A DNA stretch of 64,000 nucleotides, from the NCBI RefSeq assembly GCF_017591435.1, contig NC_059304.1, positions 31,134,703 through 31,198,702 of the forward strand, given 5' to 3'. Both the position numbers and the translations under genes were made by a program. The DNA comes from Portunus trituberculatus (Eukaryota; Arthropoda; Malacostraca; Decapoda; Portunidae). The notes below the pieces were generated by a model. That model ran no database searches. It was not told where the DNA came from and saw only the letters and a list, made by a program, of their open reading frames with translations. Positions 22,248 to 31,389 of this stretch are shown here, in pieces; within the stretch, counting starts at the first letter, position 1; every line of letters begins with the position of its first letter.

Positions 22248-22757
22248 GTTGGCTGGGTTATTGTTTGCTTGGTTAGGTTACATTAGGTTTGTTAATAGGA
22301 TCCATTCACTAATGTGTAATAAATCCATCAATAATGTCTTTTGATGTGTAGACCACCATAGAATCGAGTGTTACCTGCAAGCTCATTAAGGTACCGTTTA
22401 TACCTTTCCTCCATTGTTTCATCGGTCACCTCTTAATAGCCTTGAACTTAAAACTACAAATATACTCAATATACAGCCTCATGATCATTTTCATTTATTT
22501 ATTCGTTTTTTTTCCTGGGTATGAGCTACGTACATGATATCTCAGCTTCAGTCTAGTCCACTCCTCCCATATTATAGTTTTTGCCCTTTAATTCATCCAC
22601 TTTCCTTTCTTAATAGTAGAAGCAGAAAATAAGAATTCATGTAATGATATATAAATAACAAGATTAATCATATACTTACCAAATTTAGTCAGTGAAGTAG
22701 AGATGTGACGAGTCGATTAGGCTGTTGTTGATGTTTGGCGTGAACTTACCAGGCGAC
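22248..22757. other. Non-coding stretch, no gene seen
   Basis: AT-rich sequence with GGTTAG words at its start. I see no coding motif or terminal repeat, except that a possible Tc1-type end (TACAGTAGACTTTAAAAATT) begins at about 22758. Confidence 0.4.
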
Positions 22758-22983
22758 TACAGTAGACTTTAAAAATTAAAACGTATGCTCAATATAGCAT
22801 AGTTGTACCATCAAAAAAATTTGACATGGTAAATAGACTGAAATAAATTTAATTATAGTTAGCTTCTTTTTACATTTGGAAATTTAAAATACAAGGTGGT
22901 AGCTTTGGTCGCTGGACACTTGACCAATGTTTTGCAAAACCCCTTGACCAAAGTTCCAATCTTTGGTCCACTAGCGGACAAAA

Positions 22984-23664
22984 AACAGATGGAAAAAGGC
23001 ATTCTGGAACGACACAAATTGCTTGGTTGGCTGCCTAACGGACCAAAAAGAAGTAATTCAGGAACCGGCTGTTAGAGAAGTGGCATACACTACTGTGGTC
23101 TGATGAGAACAGTTTCTGTGTGAGTGTTACAACATCTAACAGAGAGTAGAGGCGCCCAGGCTCTGATCCTGATGATCCCCGCTTCACTAAAAAAAAACAC
23201 CAAACACCCTCAGAGTTTAATGGTTAGGGGATTTTTTACTTTCAAGGGTCTTGGTGATCTTGTTTTGTTCCCTAAAAACAGTACTATCAGTAAAGAAGTG
23301 TATTTGGAACTCTTAATGGATTATCTTGAATCATCATTTGAGAAAACGAAAGGTGAGATTTTCCAGTGGGATGGGGCACCAGCTCATACTGCTAAAATTG
23401 TCAAAGATTGGCTAGATAACTGTGAAATCAACGCCATAAAAGATTGGCCTGGCAATTCACCAGATATTTCTTCAATAGAGAATTTATGGGCTGTAATTAA
23501 GGCCAAATTATGAGGCTGTGACACCTCCACACTCTCCAAGCGGGTAAAAGAGGTTTACAATTGTTGGGCAGACTTCAAGCCTGTAACACATAAAAATTTA
23601 GCTGATTGTGTGCCAAAACATCTTAGAGAAGTGCTCAAGATAAAAGGAAATGCAATAAAGTACT
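22984..23664 (+). pseudogene. Tc1-like transposase, C-terminal catalytic part
   Basis: DDE transposase fragment. LWSDEN near 23097 is the region of the first catalytic Asp. A frameshift near 23120 leads into 23124-23513 with GEIFQWDGAPAHTAK (second Asp) and WPGNSPDISSIENLW (third Asp, DD34D/E type). A TGA at 23512 replaces a codon after KAKL, and the frame then continues GCDTSTLSKRVKEVYNCW to KGNAIKY. The DIRS element begins at the stop codon. The N-terminal helix-turn-helix part is absent. Confidence 0.8.
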
Positions 23665-23681
23665 AATTTCACTTCACAGTA

Positions 23682-26224
23682 CAGGTATCCCTTGGTTAAC
23701 GATAGGGTTACGTTTCCCAAAAACAGATCGCTAACCGAAACGATCGCTAACTGAGGGATTTGAAATTATCAACTACATACATGTATTTCGCGATGCGTAA
23801 ATAAACGACACTTTCTATGTTGTTAGTTGTTATTTACACCTTTAGAATTGGTAGTACTTACCTTGAGGAGTGGATGTGATATGCGTAGTGTGTTGTTTTG
23901 TGCCCCGAGGGACACAGGGCCTTGGAGGATTAAATCTCATCATGCCCACACCCGACCCAAACTCGGTCAGCTGCTTCAAACCCTTCAAATTCTTGAGAGA
24001 ATACGTTTTCCAGTGGGGGTGGGTCATCCAGGCTCTCCTCATCGTCACTCAAGGTTACGGTGGATGTGAAGGATAGATTGGATGTGGGTGGAGTTGTTTT
24101 GGAGGTGGATGGAGTTGTTTTGGAAGTGGGTGGAGTTTTTCGAGGTAGCAGGACGAACTTTGAAGTACGACGAGATGACTCCTATGGAAGTAGATGGGAT
24201 TGCTTTTGAGGTGGATGGGGTAGCTTGGGAGGTGGATGGAGTTGCTTGATCGGTAGATGGGGTTGCTTGGGATGTGGATGGGGTTGCTTGGGCGGTGAGT
24301 GGTTTGAAGAAAGATGAGATGACTGTCTGTTTTGCCATCCTTTTCTTTGCCTCAAATAGTTCTTTATACACTTTCATGTCATTTTCTATAGCATTAGTCA
24401 CGCCATTACTTCGGTTTGGGTTGGGGTCATTCTCCTGGAGAAGATGTATGGCCTGGTTAATATGATTAAAATCTCCTCGAAAATCTTGACGGAGAGGGTT
24501 CTTTCAGGCTCCTTGTCCTCCTCCATTTCCTCCAAAGTATTTTGTTTCTCCAACTCCATGAGGTCGTCGTTGGAGAGAGGCTCAGAATGACTGTCCAGCA
24601 GTTCTTGTACGTCATTCTCGTCCACCTCATTGAAGCCTGCCTTATGGGAGATATGAACGATGTCTTTCCTTACTGCTGTAACATCGACAGGGACTTCCTG
24701 TTTACGTTCCACGCACTCAGGCCACAAATTACGCCAACATCCATTCATTGCCGACTTGGACACCTCCTTCCATGACTCGTCGATGTTGTCGATCCTTTTT
24801 AATGTTATAATCCTTCCAAAATTGTTTCATGGTCGGCTTGTCAGGGGTGTCAATGCAGGCCAACAGCTGTTTCATGGTGCGCCGCTGGTAATAGGCCTTG
24901 AAAGTAGCGATGACTCCTTGGTCCATCGGCTGGATGAGGGCAGTTGTGTTTGGGGCATAAACATGACCTCAATATTATCTGCCCAGTCATTCATGCTCTC
25001 TGGGTGGCTGGGGCGTTGTCACACAGCAAGAGAAATCTGTTAGCAATGTTGTTTTGGGCAGCATATTCTTTTAGGAATTTGGAGAGGTATCCTGTCACGT
25101 AACTTTGCATGATAACAGTCGTCATCCACCCCTTTTTGTTTGCCTTCCATACTACGGGCAAATATTCCTTAATATAGCCAGACAGAGCTCTTGGGTTTTG
25201 GGAATGGTAAATAAGGCATGGTTTAAGCTTAAGATCACCAGCGGCATTCCCCCCCACCAATAATGTTAACCTGTCTTTAGATGCCTTGAATCCTGGTGCC
25301 GACTTCTCCTCCTTTGCTATAAACGTTCTCGATGACATCTTCTTCCAATACAGGCCTGTCTCGTCAAAGTTTAGAACCTGCTTGGCTGAATAACCTCCTT
25401 CCTCGATGCGCTCTTTAAGCAAAGGCTTGAAGGCGTTTGCAGCGGTTGATCCGAACTCGCTGCCTCCCACTAACCTTGAGGTTGTGTAGACTCCCACGAT
25501 GTTTGAAACGTTCAAACCACCCCTTACTGGCCTTGAAGGACACTGTCTCGCCTATGTTGAATTCTGGTTTCAGGTCCTCCCACAGGCTCAGTGCCTTAGT
25601 AGTAACGAGTTGGGTAGAAAGAGGCATGCGGCGTGTGTGTGGTCTTCAATCCATAGCCTCAACAAACGTTCAATTTTTCCATAATCGGTTCCCTGTTACG
25701 AGTTGTTGTGTGTTTGTGCAGGTTTGTGACTTGGTTGGCCTGCTGCTTCACTTGTACTTTTTCTGGAGAACTGTTGATACAGTTGATTGAGATAAACCAA
25801 GGGCACGAGCAATAGAGTTTACCCTTCACCACCCTCATGACGAGTCACAATGTTCAACTTAATATCAAGGCCAATGCTCTTTCTCGATTTTTAGCCTTAT
25901 CTCCGGTGGAGAACAATCGTTGGGTCGCTTGGAAGCCATCACTAAGTTCACTTGATCACAAATAAGCACAAAAAGAAGTTTAGAGCGAGCGTGATAGAGT
26001 TGTTGTTGCACAATCAAAACAGCGGGAAAGACTGTGGTGTGTTTACTGCACGGGCCGCGGGTGGATGGAGGCGCTGCGATCGCGATTGCGATCGCGATTG
26101 CGATTGGTCAATCCGATCGTTAACCGAATTTTGGCGATCGTTAACCAAAAAATAGGGATTAATTTGGAGGGATCGTATGAGCGAAATATCGTTAAGTAGT
26201 CGATCGTTAACCGAGGGACACCTG
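23682..26224 (-). mobile_element. Tigger (pogo) transposon inserted in the DIRS left terminal repeat
   Basis: TA duplications at 23680-23681 and 26225-26226 flank a 2543-bp element. Termini read CAGGTATCCCTTGGTTAACG on the left and CAGGTGTCCCTCGGTTAACG on the reverse complement of the right. The transposase runs on the minus strand. The flanks joined across the insertion match the complementary copy of the DIRS left repeat at 30752-30798, which proves that the Tigger came later. Confidence 0.88.
24045..25938 (-). pseudogene. Tigger1-like transposase (CENP-B HTH plus DDE), broken
   Basis: Starts MASKRPNDCSPP at 25938. A lost base in an A run near 25890 shifts the frame before the first helix-turn-helix (SIGLDIKLNIVTRHEGG). 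The second DNA-binding helix set, with FKASKGWFERFKHR, is at 25627-25415. The DDE core (25515-24991 and on) has LNFDETGLYWKKM, FLLLCDNAPATQ and DQGVIATFKAYYQRR, so all three acidic residues are present. The tail has EPLSNDDLMELEKQ (about 24580) and a repeated ATPSTSQ module (about 24230-24310) before SFFKPL-type ends. At least five frameshifts or stops make it inactive. Confidence 0.82.
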
Positions 26225-26226
26225 TA

Positions 26227-26290
26227 TTTAAATTGACGTCACCGAGGCAACAAATGAGATGTCTATGCCGCTCCTCGTCAGTCTGTTGTT
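26227..26290 (+). repeat. DIRS-1 left inverted terminal repeat (main part)
   Basis: TTTAAATTGACGTCACCGAG and the following bases to GCCGCTCCTCGTCAGTC form the left repeat. The inverted copy is at 31001-31057. Its outermost 17 bp (AATTTCACTTCACAG...) lie at 23665-23681 on the far side of the Tigger. Confidence 0.82.
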
Positions 26291-26511
26291 CATCCTCATC
26301 TGGTCTACACACAAGCTCGGATCTCAGGTTTTTTGCCGGCTGCTCCTTGGAGCCTGCTGCTGCCCTTTTCTTTGCCTGCTTCTCTTCGGAGTTGTCCTGG
26401 TCAGTTTTCACCTTCTCCTTTACCCTACGCTGCTGATACATGGTGGTACACTTCTCGATCTTAGGATCGTGTTGGCTTATTTGCCCTGTTGTCGGGTGGC
26501 CCCGTTTGCAG

Positions 26512-27690
26512 ATGGCGGACCCAGCAGGCCTTAGCGATTTGCCCCTTTGTTCCTTCGCCCGGTCGGCTTCCCCTCCACGGGGCAGGAAACGCCCCTGCGA
26601 AGATGGTGCTTGGTCTGATGTTCAGCAGGGAAAAAGGGACCGCCGTGACCCTGGCCATGATAGAGCGTTTCAGCTGGCTTCCGATTCGGCCTTGGCGGGG
26701 CCGAGTCAGCCCCGTGATGTCAATTCAGCTGGCCCGTCCCTGGAGGATCGTGTCAGCCATTTGGGTTCCATCGTGGCGGACCTGATTGCGAAGCTGGACA
26801 GGCGTTCTCCTGAGACGGTGCCCCAGGCTGACAGCGGGGACTTCAGTGGCTTTGGCAGCATCGAGAGCGCACGATCCAAAGACGGTGAGGTGCGGGAGGC
26901 AGCGGTTGACCCGCTAGCAGGGCTGGATGACCTGGGTGGCCCACGGGGTGCGCTTGAAGACGCTGATTTTCATCGGGCTTTGGAAGAACTGGCGGGGCAT
27001 TTTCATGGTCAGGAGAAAAAAGGTGAGCCCCTGTCTGACCGTTTAGCAGGCATTTTAGATGATAGCCTCAGGCGTCGCCCCACCTTGGAGGGGGTGAAAA
27101 CTACCTGTAGTAAGGTGAGGTTGCCCAGCAATGTTTCTAATCTGATTGTGCCTGTTACAAATGCAGTTATTACGAAGGCTCTAAGTGTGGGGGGCAGGCT
27201 GATTGATGCTCGCCTGGTTTTCACCAATGGCCTGCTCTCCAAGGCCCTGGTTCTGGTTGCCCAGTGCCTGAGTGACATTGGGGAAAGGAAAGGTAAGCCT
27301 GTGGATGATTACCTGGATGGCCTGAATAACTGTGTACGTCTCCTGACTTCTGCAGTGTGTTACCTTAACCAGCTCAGGAAGGAAGTGGCCCGCATTCACG
27401 TGAACGATTCAGCCCTTGCGGAGCTTTGCCGTTGGGACTGTGAAGTTGGGACTGCAAAGCTGTTCCCCTTTGATGTCATTAAGAAGTTTGAGGAGTTGCA
27501 TCGGGCCAGGCGGCTGGGCAGGCCTTCTTTCCGCCCATACCGGTCAGGAGGTCCCAGGCGGACGGCTGCTTCCCGCCAGGCTCCCAGGAGGGCCCCTCCT
27601 TCCCAGAACTCAAGGTTTCAGTCTAAGCCTTTTTTAGGCCAGTGGCCTCCTCCGCTGAGGGGGAACCAGCAACACAGGCCGGCCCAGTGA
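26512..27690 (+). CDS. DIRS-1 gag (ORF1), intact frame
   Basis: Open frame with likely start MADPAGLSDLPLC at 26512 (an in-frame upstream Met at 26440 is less likely). It encodes about 392 residues. The N-terminal third is charged and low in structure (PPRGRKRPCEDG); the middle has LPSNVSNLIVPVTNAVI and GRLIDARLVFTNGLLSKAL, predicted helical; the C-terminal 60 residues are rich in Arg, Pro and Gln (FRPYRSGGPRRTA), suited to nucleic-acid binding. It is positioned as in other DIRS elements, just 5' of RT. It corresponds in position to the gags at 33-2170 and 58540-59700 but belongs to a different subfamily. Confidence 0.8.
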   Translation: MADPAGLSDLPLCSFARSASPPRGRKRPCEDGAWSDVQQGKRDRRDPGHDRAFQLASDSALAGPSQPRDVNSAGPSLEDRVSHLGSIVADLIAKLDRRSPETVPQADSGDFSGFGSIESARSKDGEVREAAVDPLAGLDDLGGPRGALEDADFHRALEELAGHFHGQEKKGEPLSDRLAGILDDSLRRRPTLEGVKTTCSKVRLPSNVSNLIVPVTNAVITKALSVGGRLIDARLVFTNGLLSKALVLVAQCLSDIGERKGKPVDDYLDGLNNCVRLLTSAVCYLNQLRKEVARIHVNDSALAELCRWDCEVGTAKLFPFDVIKKFEELHRARRLGRPSFRPYRSGGPRRTAASRQAPRRAPPSQNSRFQSKPFLGQWPPPLRGNQQHRPAQ

Positions 27691-27845
27691 ACTCTTGCCG
27701 AGTGAGTATTACCATTAACTCTTTATCCAATACCTCTGACAATTTTATGATCGGGAAAATTTTCACTGCTAGACAGCAGTGGCTAGCTCTTTTCTCCGAT
27801 AAATGGATTCTTGATGTGGTTTGTGGCCATGTGCTTGGGTTTGAT

Positions 27846-29757
27846 TAGCTTCCCTTACAATCTGCTCTGCCTCGGCCCCTGTCCCTTTCAGAAAGTGACA
27901 GGGCGGCCCTGGATGCCGCGCTGCTTAGATTTGTGGAACAGGGTATTGTTGAGAGATGTGAGCCCTCTCCTGGCAATGCTTTATATTCCAATGTTTTTCC
28001 CACTGTAAAGAAAGACGGTACTACTGCCAGAGTCATTCTAAACCTGAAAGAGCTAAATCCTTATGTTACTCACACTCACTTTAAAATGGATTCCTTTAAG
28101 GATGTGGTGCGTTTAGTCCAGCCCCAATGTTTTTTCATGACTATTGATTTTCGGGATGCTTATTATTCTGTGTATGTAAGACCTGAGGAAAGGTGTTGGT
28201 TCCGTTTTTTTTTTGGAAGGGCCAATGTTTTCACTTTACCTGTCTTCCTCAAGGGTTAACATCTGCCCCTCGGATCTTTACAAAATTATTGAAATCAGTG
28301 TTCTGTCACCTCCGGTCCCTTGGGATTATGGTCATCTGTTATATTGATGATTGCATCTCTTTTTGCTCCCTTGGAGGAGGAGCTAATTAGCAATGTGAGT
28401 TATGCTCTGTATCTTTTTGATTCGGTTGGCCTCACTATTAATGTTAAAAAATCAGTTTTGGTCCCTACTCAGGAGGTGGAATTTTTGGGAATTATTCTAA
28501 ACTCATGCCTCATGACTGCTACTCTGCCTCTCAGGAAAATTATCAAAATTTTAGGAACTAGGTCGGTTGTTGTTGAAGGACCGTGTCTCTTTGCGTGATT
28601 TAGCTTCTTTCATTGGCCTCGCTGTGGCTGCTTAGCCAGCTGTCGACCTGTCCCCTGTTCGTTACAAGTACCTTGAGATTATTAGGAACAGGGAGCTTGC
28701 CCGGCACCATGGGGATTATGCAGCTAGAGTTTCTTTGGATGACCATGCTAAGGAATTAGTCCTTTGGTGGGTTAATAATGTTCCCTTGCGATCTAAATCA
28801 CTGCGTTCTTCTTCCCCTGACCTTAAATTGTTTGCCGATGCTTGTCTGACAGGTTGGGGTGCCATTGTCGGATCCGCGGCGTCGGGCGGCTTTTGGGCTC
28901 ACGCGGAGTTAGACCACATCAATTGCCTAGAGTTGCGTGCTATATTACTTGGTCTCCAGTCACTATGTAAGAATGTCAGTAATGCCCACATCCGCCTTCG
29001 TCCAGATAACACCGTGGCTGTCACGTGCCTGAATCGTGGTGGGAGCACGAAGATCCGTCTTAACTTTTTGATAGAGGAGATCTATGCTTGGGCCGGGTCG
29101 CGGGGCATTACCTTGTCTGCAGCTCATGTTAAGGGTACCCAGAATGTGGAGGCAGATTCTTTGTCTAGGCTAAAGAATTTAGACACCGAATGGATGTTGG
29201 ACCCCCTTGTCTTTCGAAGGTTATGTGACATGTTTTATGTTCCCGATATTGACCTGTTTGCATCGCGCTTGAATGCCCAGGTGGCTACCTATGTTTCTTG
29301 GAAACCTGACCCTGCGGCTACTTTTGTTGATGCTTTTTCAATTAATTGGGCGGACAGGACTTCATATGCCGTTCCTCCTTTCAGTCTCATTGCGAGAGTG
29401 CTGTGGAAACTCCAGGAGGACCGGGCTTCCTTGATCGCGATTCTACCTCTTTGGCCGTCGCAAGCATGGTTCCCCAGGGCTTTTCAGCTTCTTGTTCAGC
29501 CACCAGTCCTCCTCCCTCGCCTTCCTGTGTCATTACCGCAGAACCCTGCTTACATCCACCCACGGGCCCGGTCTCTGGTGTTGACTGCGATGAGTTTATC
29601 AGGCGATCCTTTGAAGTCCAAGGCCTATCACGAGACGTTGCCCAGCTTTTGCTTCACTCCTGGCGGAAGAGCACTTTACAACAGTATAGGCCGTATCTCT
29701 CAAGATGGGTGTCAGTTTGTCTCCGGCAGGAAATTGATCCGTTTCTACCACCTTTAA
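27846..29757 (+). pseudogene. DIRS-1 reverse transcriptase and RNase H, three frameshifts
   Basis: RT begins with ESDRAALDAALLRFVEQGIV and KKDGTTARVILNLKELNPYV (27890-28080), MTIDFRDAYYSV (about 28137), CLPQGLTSAPRIFTKLLK (about 28243) and catalytic CYIDDC (about 28338). The frame shifts in the T9 run at about 28205, near the T5 run at 28370 and near 28560. RNase H (28735-29190) has LKLFADACLTGWGA, LELRAILLG, RPDNTVAV and HVKGTQNVEADSLSR, so all four acidic positions are present. The C-terminal DIRS-specific region follows with DIDLFASRLNAQ and VDAFSINWA. The last 410 bases overlap the recombinase ORF in another frame, as in other DIRS elements. Confidence 0.85.
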
Positions 29758-30573
29758 GTTTTCTTTTAGACTTCCTACTGTGTGAATTTCAGAGGGTTCC
29801 CGTTCTGAGTTATAGTACTATGAGTACCATCCGTTCGGCCGTGTCTGCCATCGGTAAGATCGGGGGTCAACCAGCCTGTCAACATCCGTTGGTTATTAGA
29901 TTTATGCGAGCCGTCTTTCAGGAGAGGCCTGCTTTTTCTCACTGTCAATTTACCTGGGACCCAGAGTTATTGCTCAACTACTTAAAGAGTGTCGGCCTTG
30001 ATGAACGTCTTTCACTCATTCAGTTATCCCGCAAATTAACTGCCTTAATGTTACTGATTTCGGGGCAGCGTGGCCAAGTCTTAAGTTTCTTAGATATCCG
30101 TAATATGTCTATCACGGTTTCCATGATAGTTTTTCGTATTGGGGATCCTTAAAACTTCTAGGCCTGGTTGTCACATTTCTGAATTATGTTTTAAAAAATA
30201 TTCTGGGGACCAGCTTATCTGTGTCCATACTACAATTGTTAATTATTTGGAGAGGACTAAGGACTCTAGGGGTTCCATCATTGGCCTTCATTTGACTATC
30301 AAAACCCCTATTAAGGTGGTTTCCCAGGATACCTTACGGCGCTGGGTCAGGGAGGTTATGGGAACCGCGGGTATTGACCTCACGAATTTTTCACCTCACT
30401 CTACTAAGTCCGCCGCGTCTAGCAAGGCTGCGCTCCGTCTTCCGCTGTCCTCCATCCTTTCATCTGTGGGCTGGTCCAGGGAGTCTACCTTCGCAAAGTT
30501 TTATGGGAGGCCAATTAGCAAGAAGGGGTTATTTGCACAGGCGGTGTTGGCGGAGGATGGGTCTCCTCCATGA
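29346..30573 (+). pseudogene. DIRS-1 tyrosine recombinase (YR), one frameshift
   Basis: Integrase of the element, joining circular cDNA to the genome. The N-terminal SAM-like core-binding part has SWRKSTLQQYRPYLSRWVSVC (about 29660). The catalytic part has LISGQRGQVLSFLDI (first Arg), then a one-base frameshift in a T run at about 30131, then PHSTKSAASSKA, where the second Arg of the HxxR box is Lys, and SSVGWSRESTFAKFYGRPI with the likely nucleophile Tyr. It ends VLAEDGSPP at 30573. The Arg-to-Lys change may impair catalysis. Confidence 0.83.
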
Positions 30574-30751
30574 ATATGCAAAATGTACTACGGGTTTTTG
30601 TGGTAGTTTTCTTATGAGTTCATTGTTTGTCCACATATTTGTACTTAATTGTATGCTTTTGGCTGGAATACATGAAGAAGATACTATATGGTTTTCAGTC
30701 GTTCCTGGTTTTGGGGTTCGGCTTGGTTTGAGGACCTGCTCTAAAGCTCTC

Positions 30752-30882
30752 ATTTGTTGCCTCGGTGACGTCAGTTTAAATATTGTGAAGTGAAATTGTA
30801 AGATTAAACGATACTTACCAAGTTGAAGTTTGATTGTAATTTCACCAACATTTAAACAACGTCACTGAGGCAGTAAATGCCC
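30752..30882 (+). repeat. DIRS-1 internal complementary region (ICR)
   Basis: 30752-30798 is the reverse complement of the left repeat start (ATTTGTTGCCTCGGTGACGT ...). 30799-30882 is the reverse complement of the right repeat end (GATTAAACGATACTTACC ...). The junction lies at AAATTGTAAG. In DIRS1 this region is thought to template joining of the two ends during circle formation. It lies about 180 bp after the recombinase stop. Confidence 0.85.
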
Positions 30883-31000
30883 TCCCTTCCCTTCCCCGGC
30901 TTCTTGGTCGCCGTGTTTTGAGGGTTTTTCTTCATTCACTGTTTGATTTTTAGTTTTTGTAATTTTTATACTTTGTTCCTCAAACCAACACTCTGAAGGA

Positions 31001-31109
31001 CTGACGAGGAGCGGCATAGACATCTCATTTACTGCCTCAGTGGCATCGTTTAAATGTTTGTGAAATTACGATCAAACTTCAACTTGGTAAGTATCGTTTA
31101 ATCTTACAA
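31001..31109 (+). repeat. DIRS-1 right inverted terminal repeat
   Basis: 31001-31057 (GACTGACGAGGAGCGGCATA ...) is inverted to the left repeat at 26235-26290. 31058-31109 is inverted to the second half of the ICR. It contains ACTTGGTAAGTATCG at 31082-31096, a match to the 5' splice-site consensus on the sense strand, and ends AATCTTACAA. Confidence 0.82.
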
Positions 31110-31389
31110 GTATTTGGTAGAGTTGGAATTTGTATGTTTTTTTGGGATCTGACATGAAATGTGTAACGAAAAACTACTGGTACAATAACTTTTCATCCAG
31201 ACTGTATGTGCACAACAACTTGACTTGCTCCCATACCCTCACTTTTGAATCTTTCAATTTTCCACCGTTTGTCTGATTTCAGAGTTACTCTCTTAAGTAA
31301 ATTAATCTGCAATTTATTTTTCACCTAACTATAAGAAATTCTGTGACTATTTAACCTAAAAAGTGGAGCACATTTTGTCTCATTTCTTT

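Larger units (their letters stand above)
23665..31109 (+). mobile_element. DIRS-like retrotransposon with complete architecture (DIRS-1)
   Basis: Order: left terminal repeat (23665-23681 and 26227-26290, split by a Tigger), gag (26512-27690), RT/RNase H (about 27846-29757), overlapping tyrosine recombinase (29346-30573), internal complementary region (30752-30882) and inverted right terminal repeat (31001-31109). The first half of the internal region is the complement of the left repeat's start and the second half the complement of the right repeat's end, as in DIRS1. Net length without the Tigger is about 4.9 kb, usual for the family. No target duplication is seen, as expected for recombinase-mediated integration. 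It sits at the end of a Tc1-like transposase gene. Confidence 0.88.
22758..31207 (+). mobile_element. Tc1-like transposon interrupted by a DIRS element
   Basis: The transposase occupies 22984-23664. The sequence resumes after the DIRS insertion at 31110 and ends near 31207 with ACTTTTCATCCAGACTGTA, whose reverse complement begins TACAGTCTGGATGAAAAGT, typical of Tc1 termini. The left end at 22758 (TACAGTAGACTTTAAAAATT) is a weaker match. The DIRS element occupies 23665-31109, so only about 1 kb is Tc1. The N-terminal half of the transposase is missing. Confidence 0.6.
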
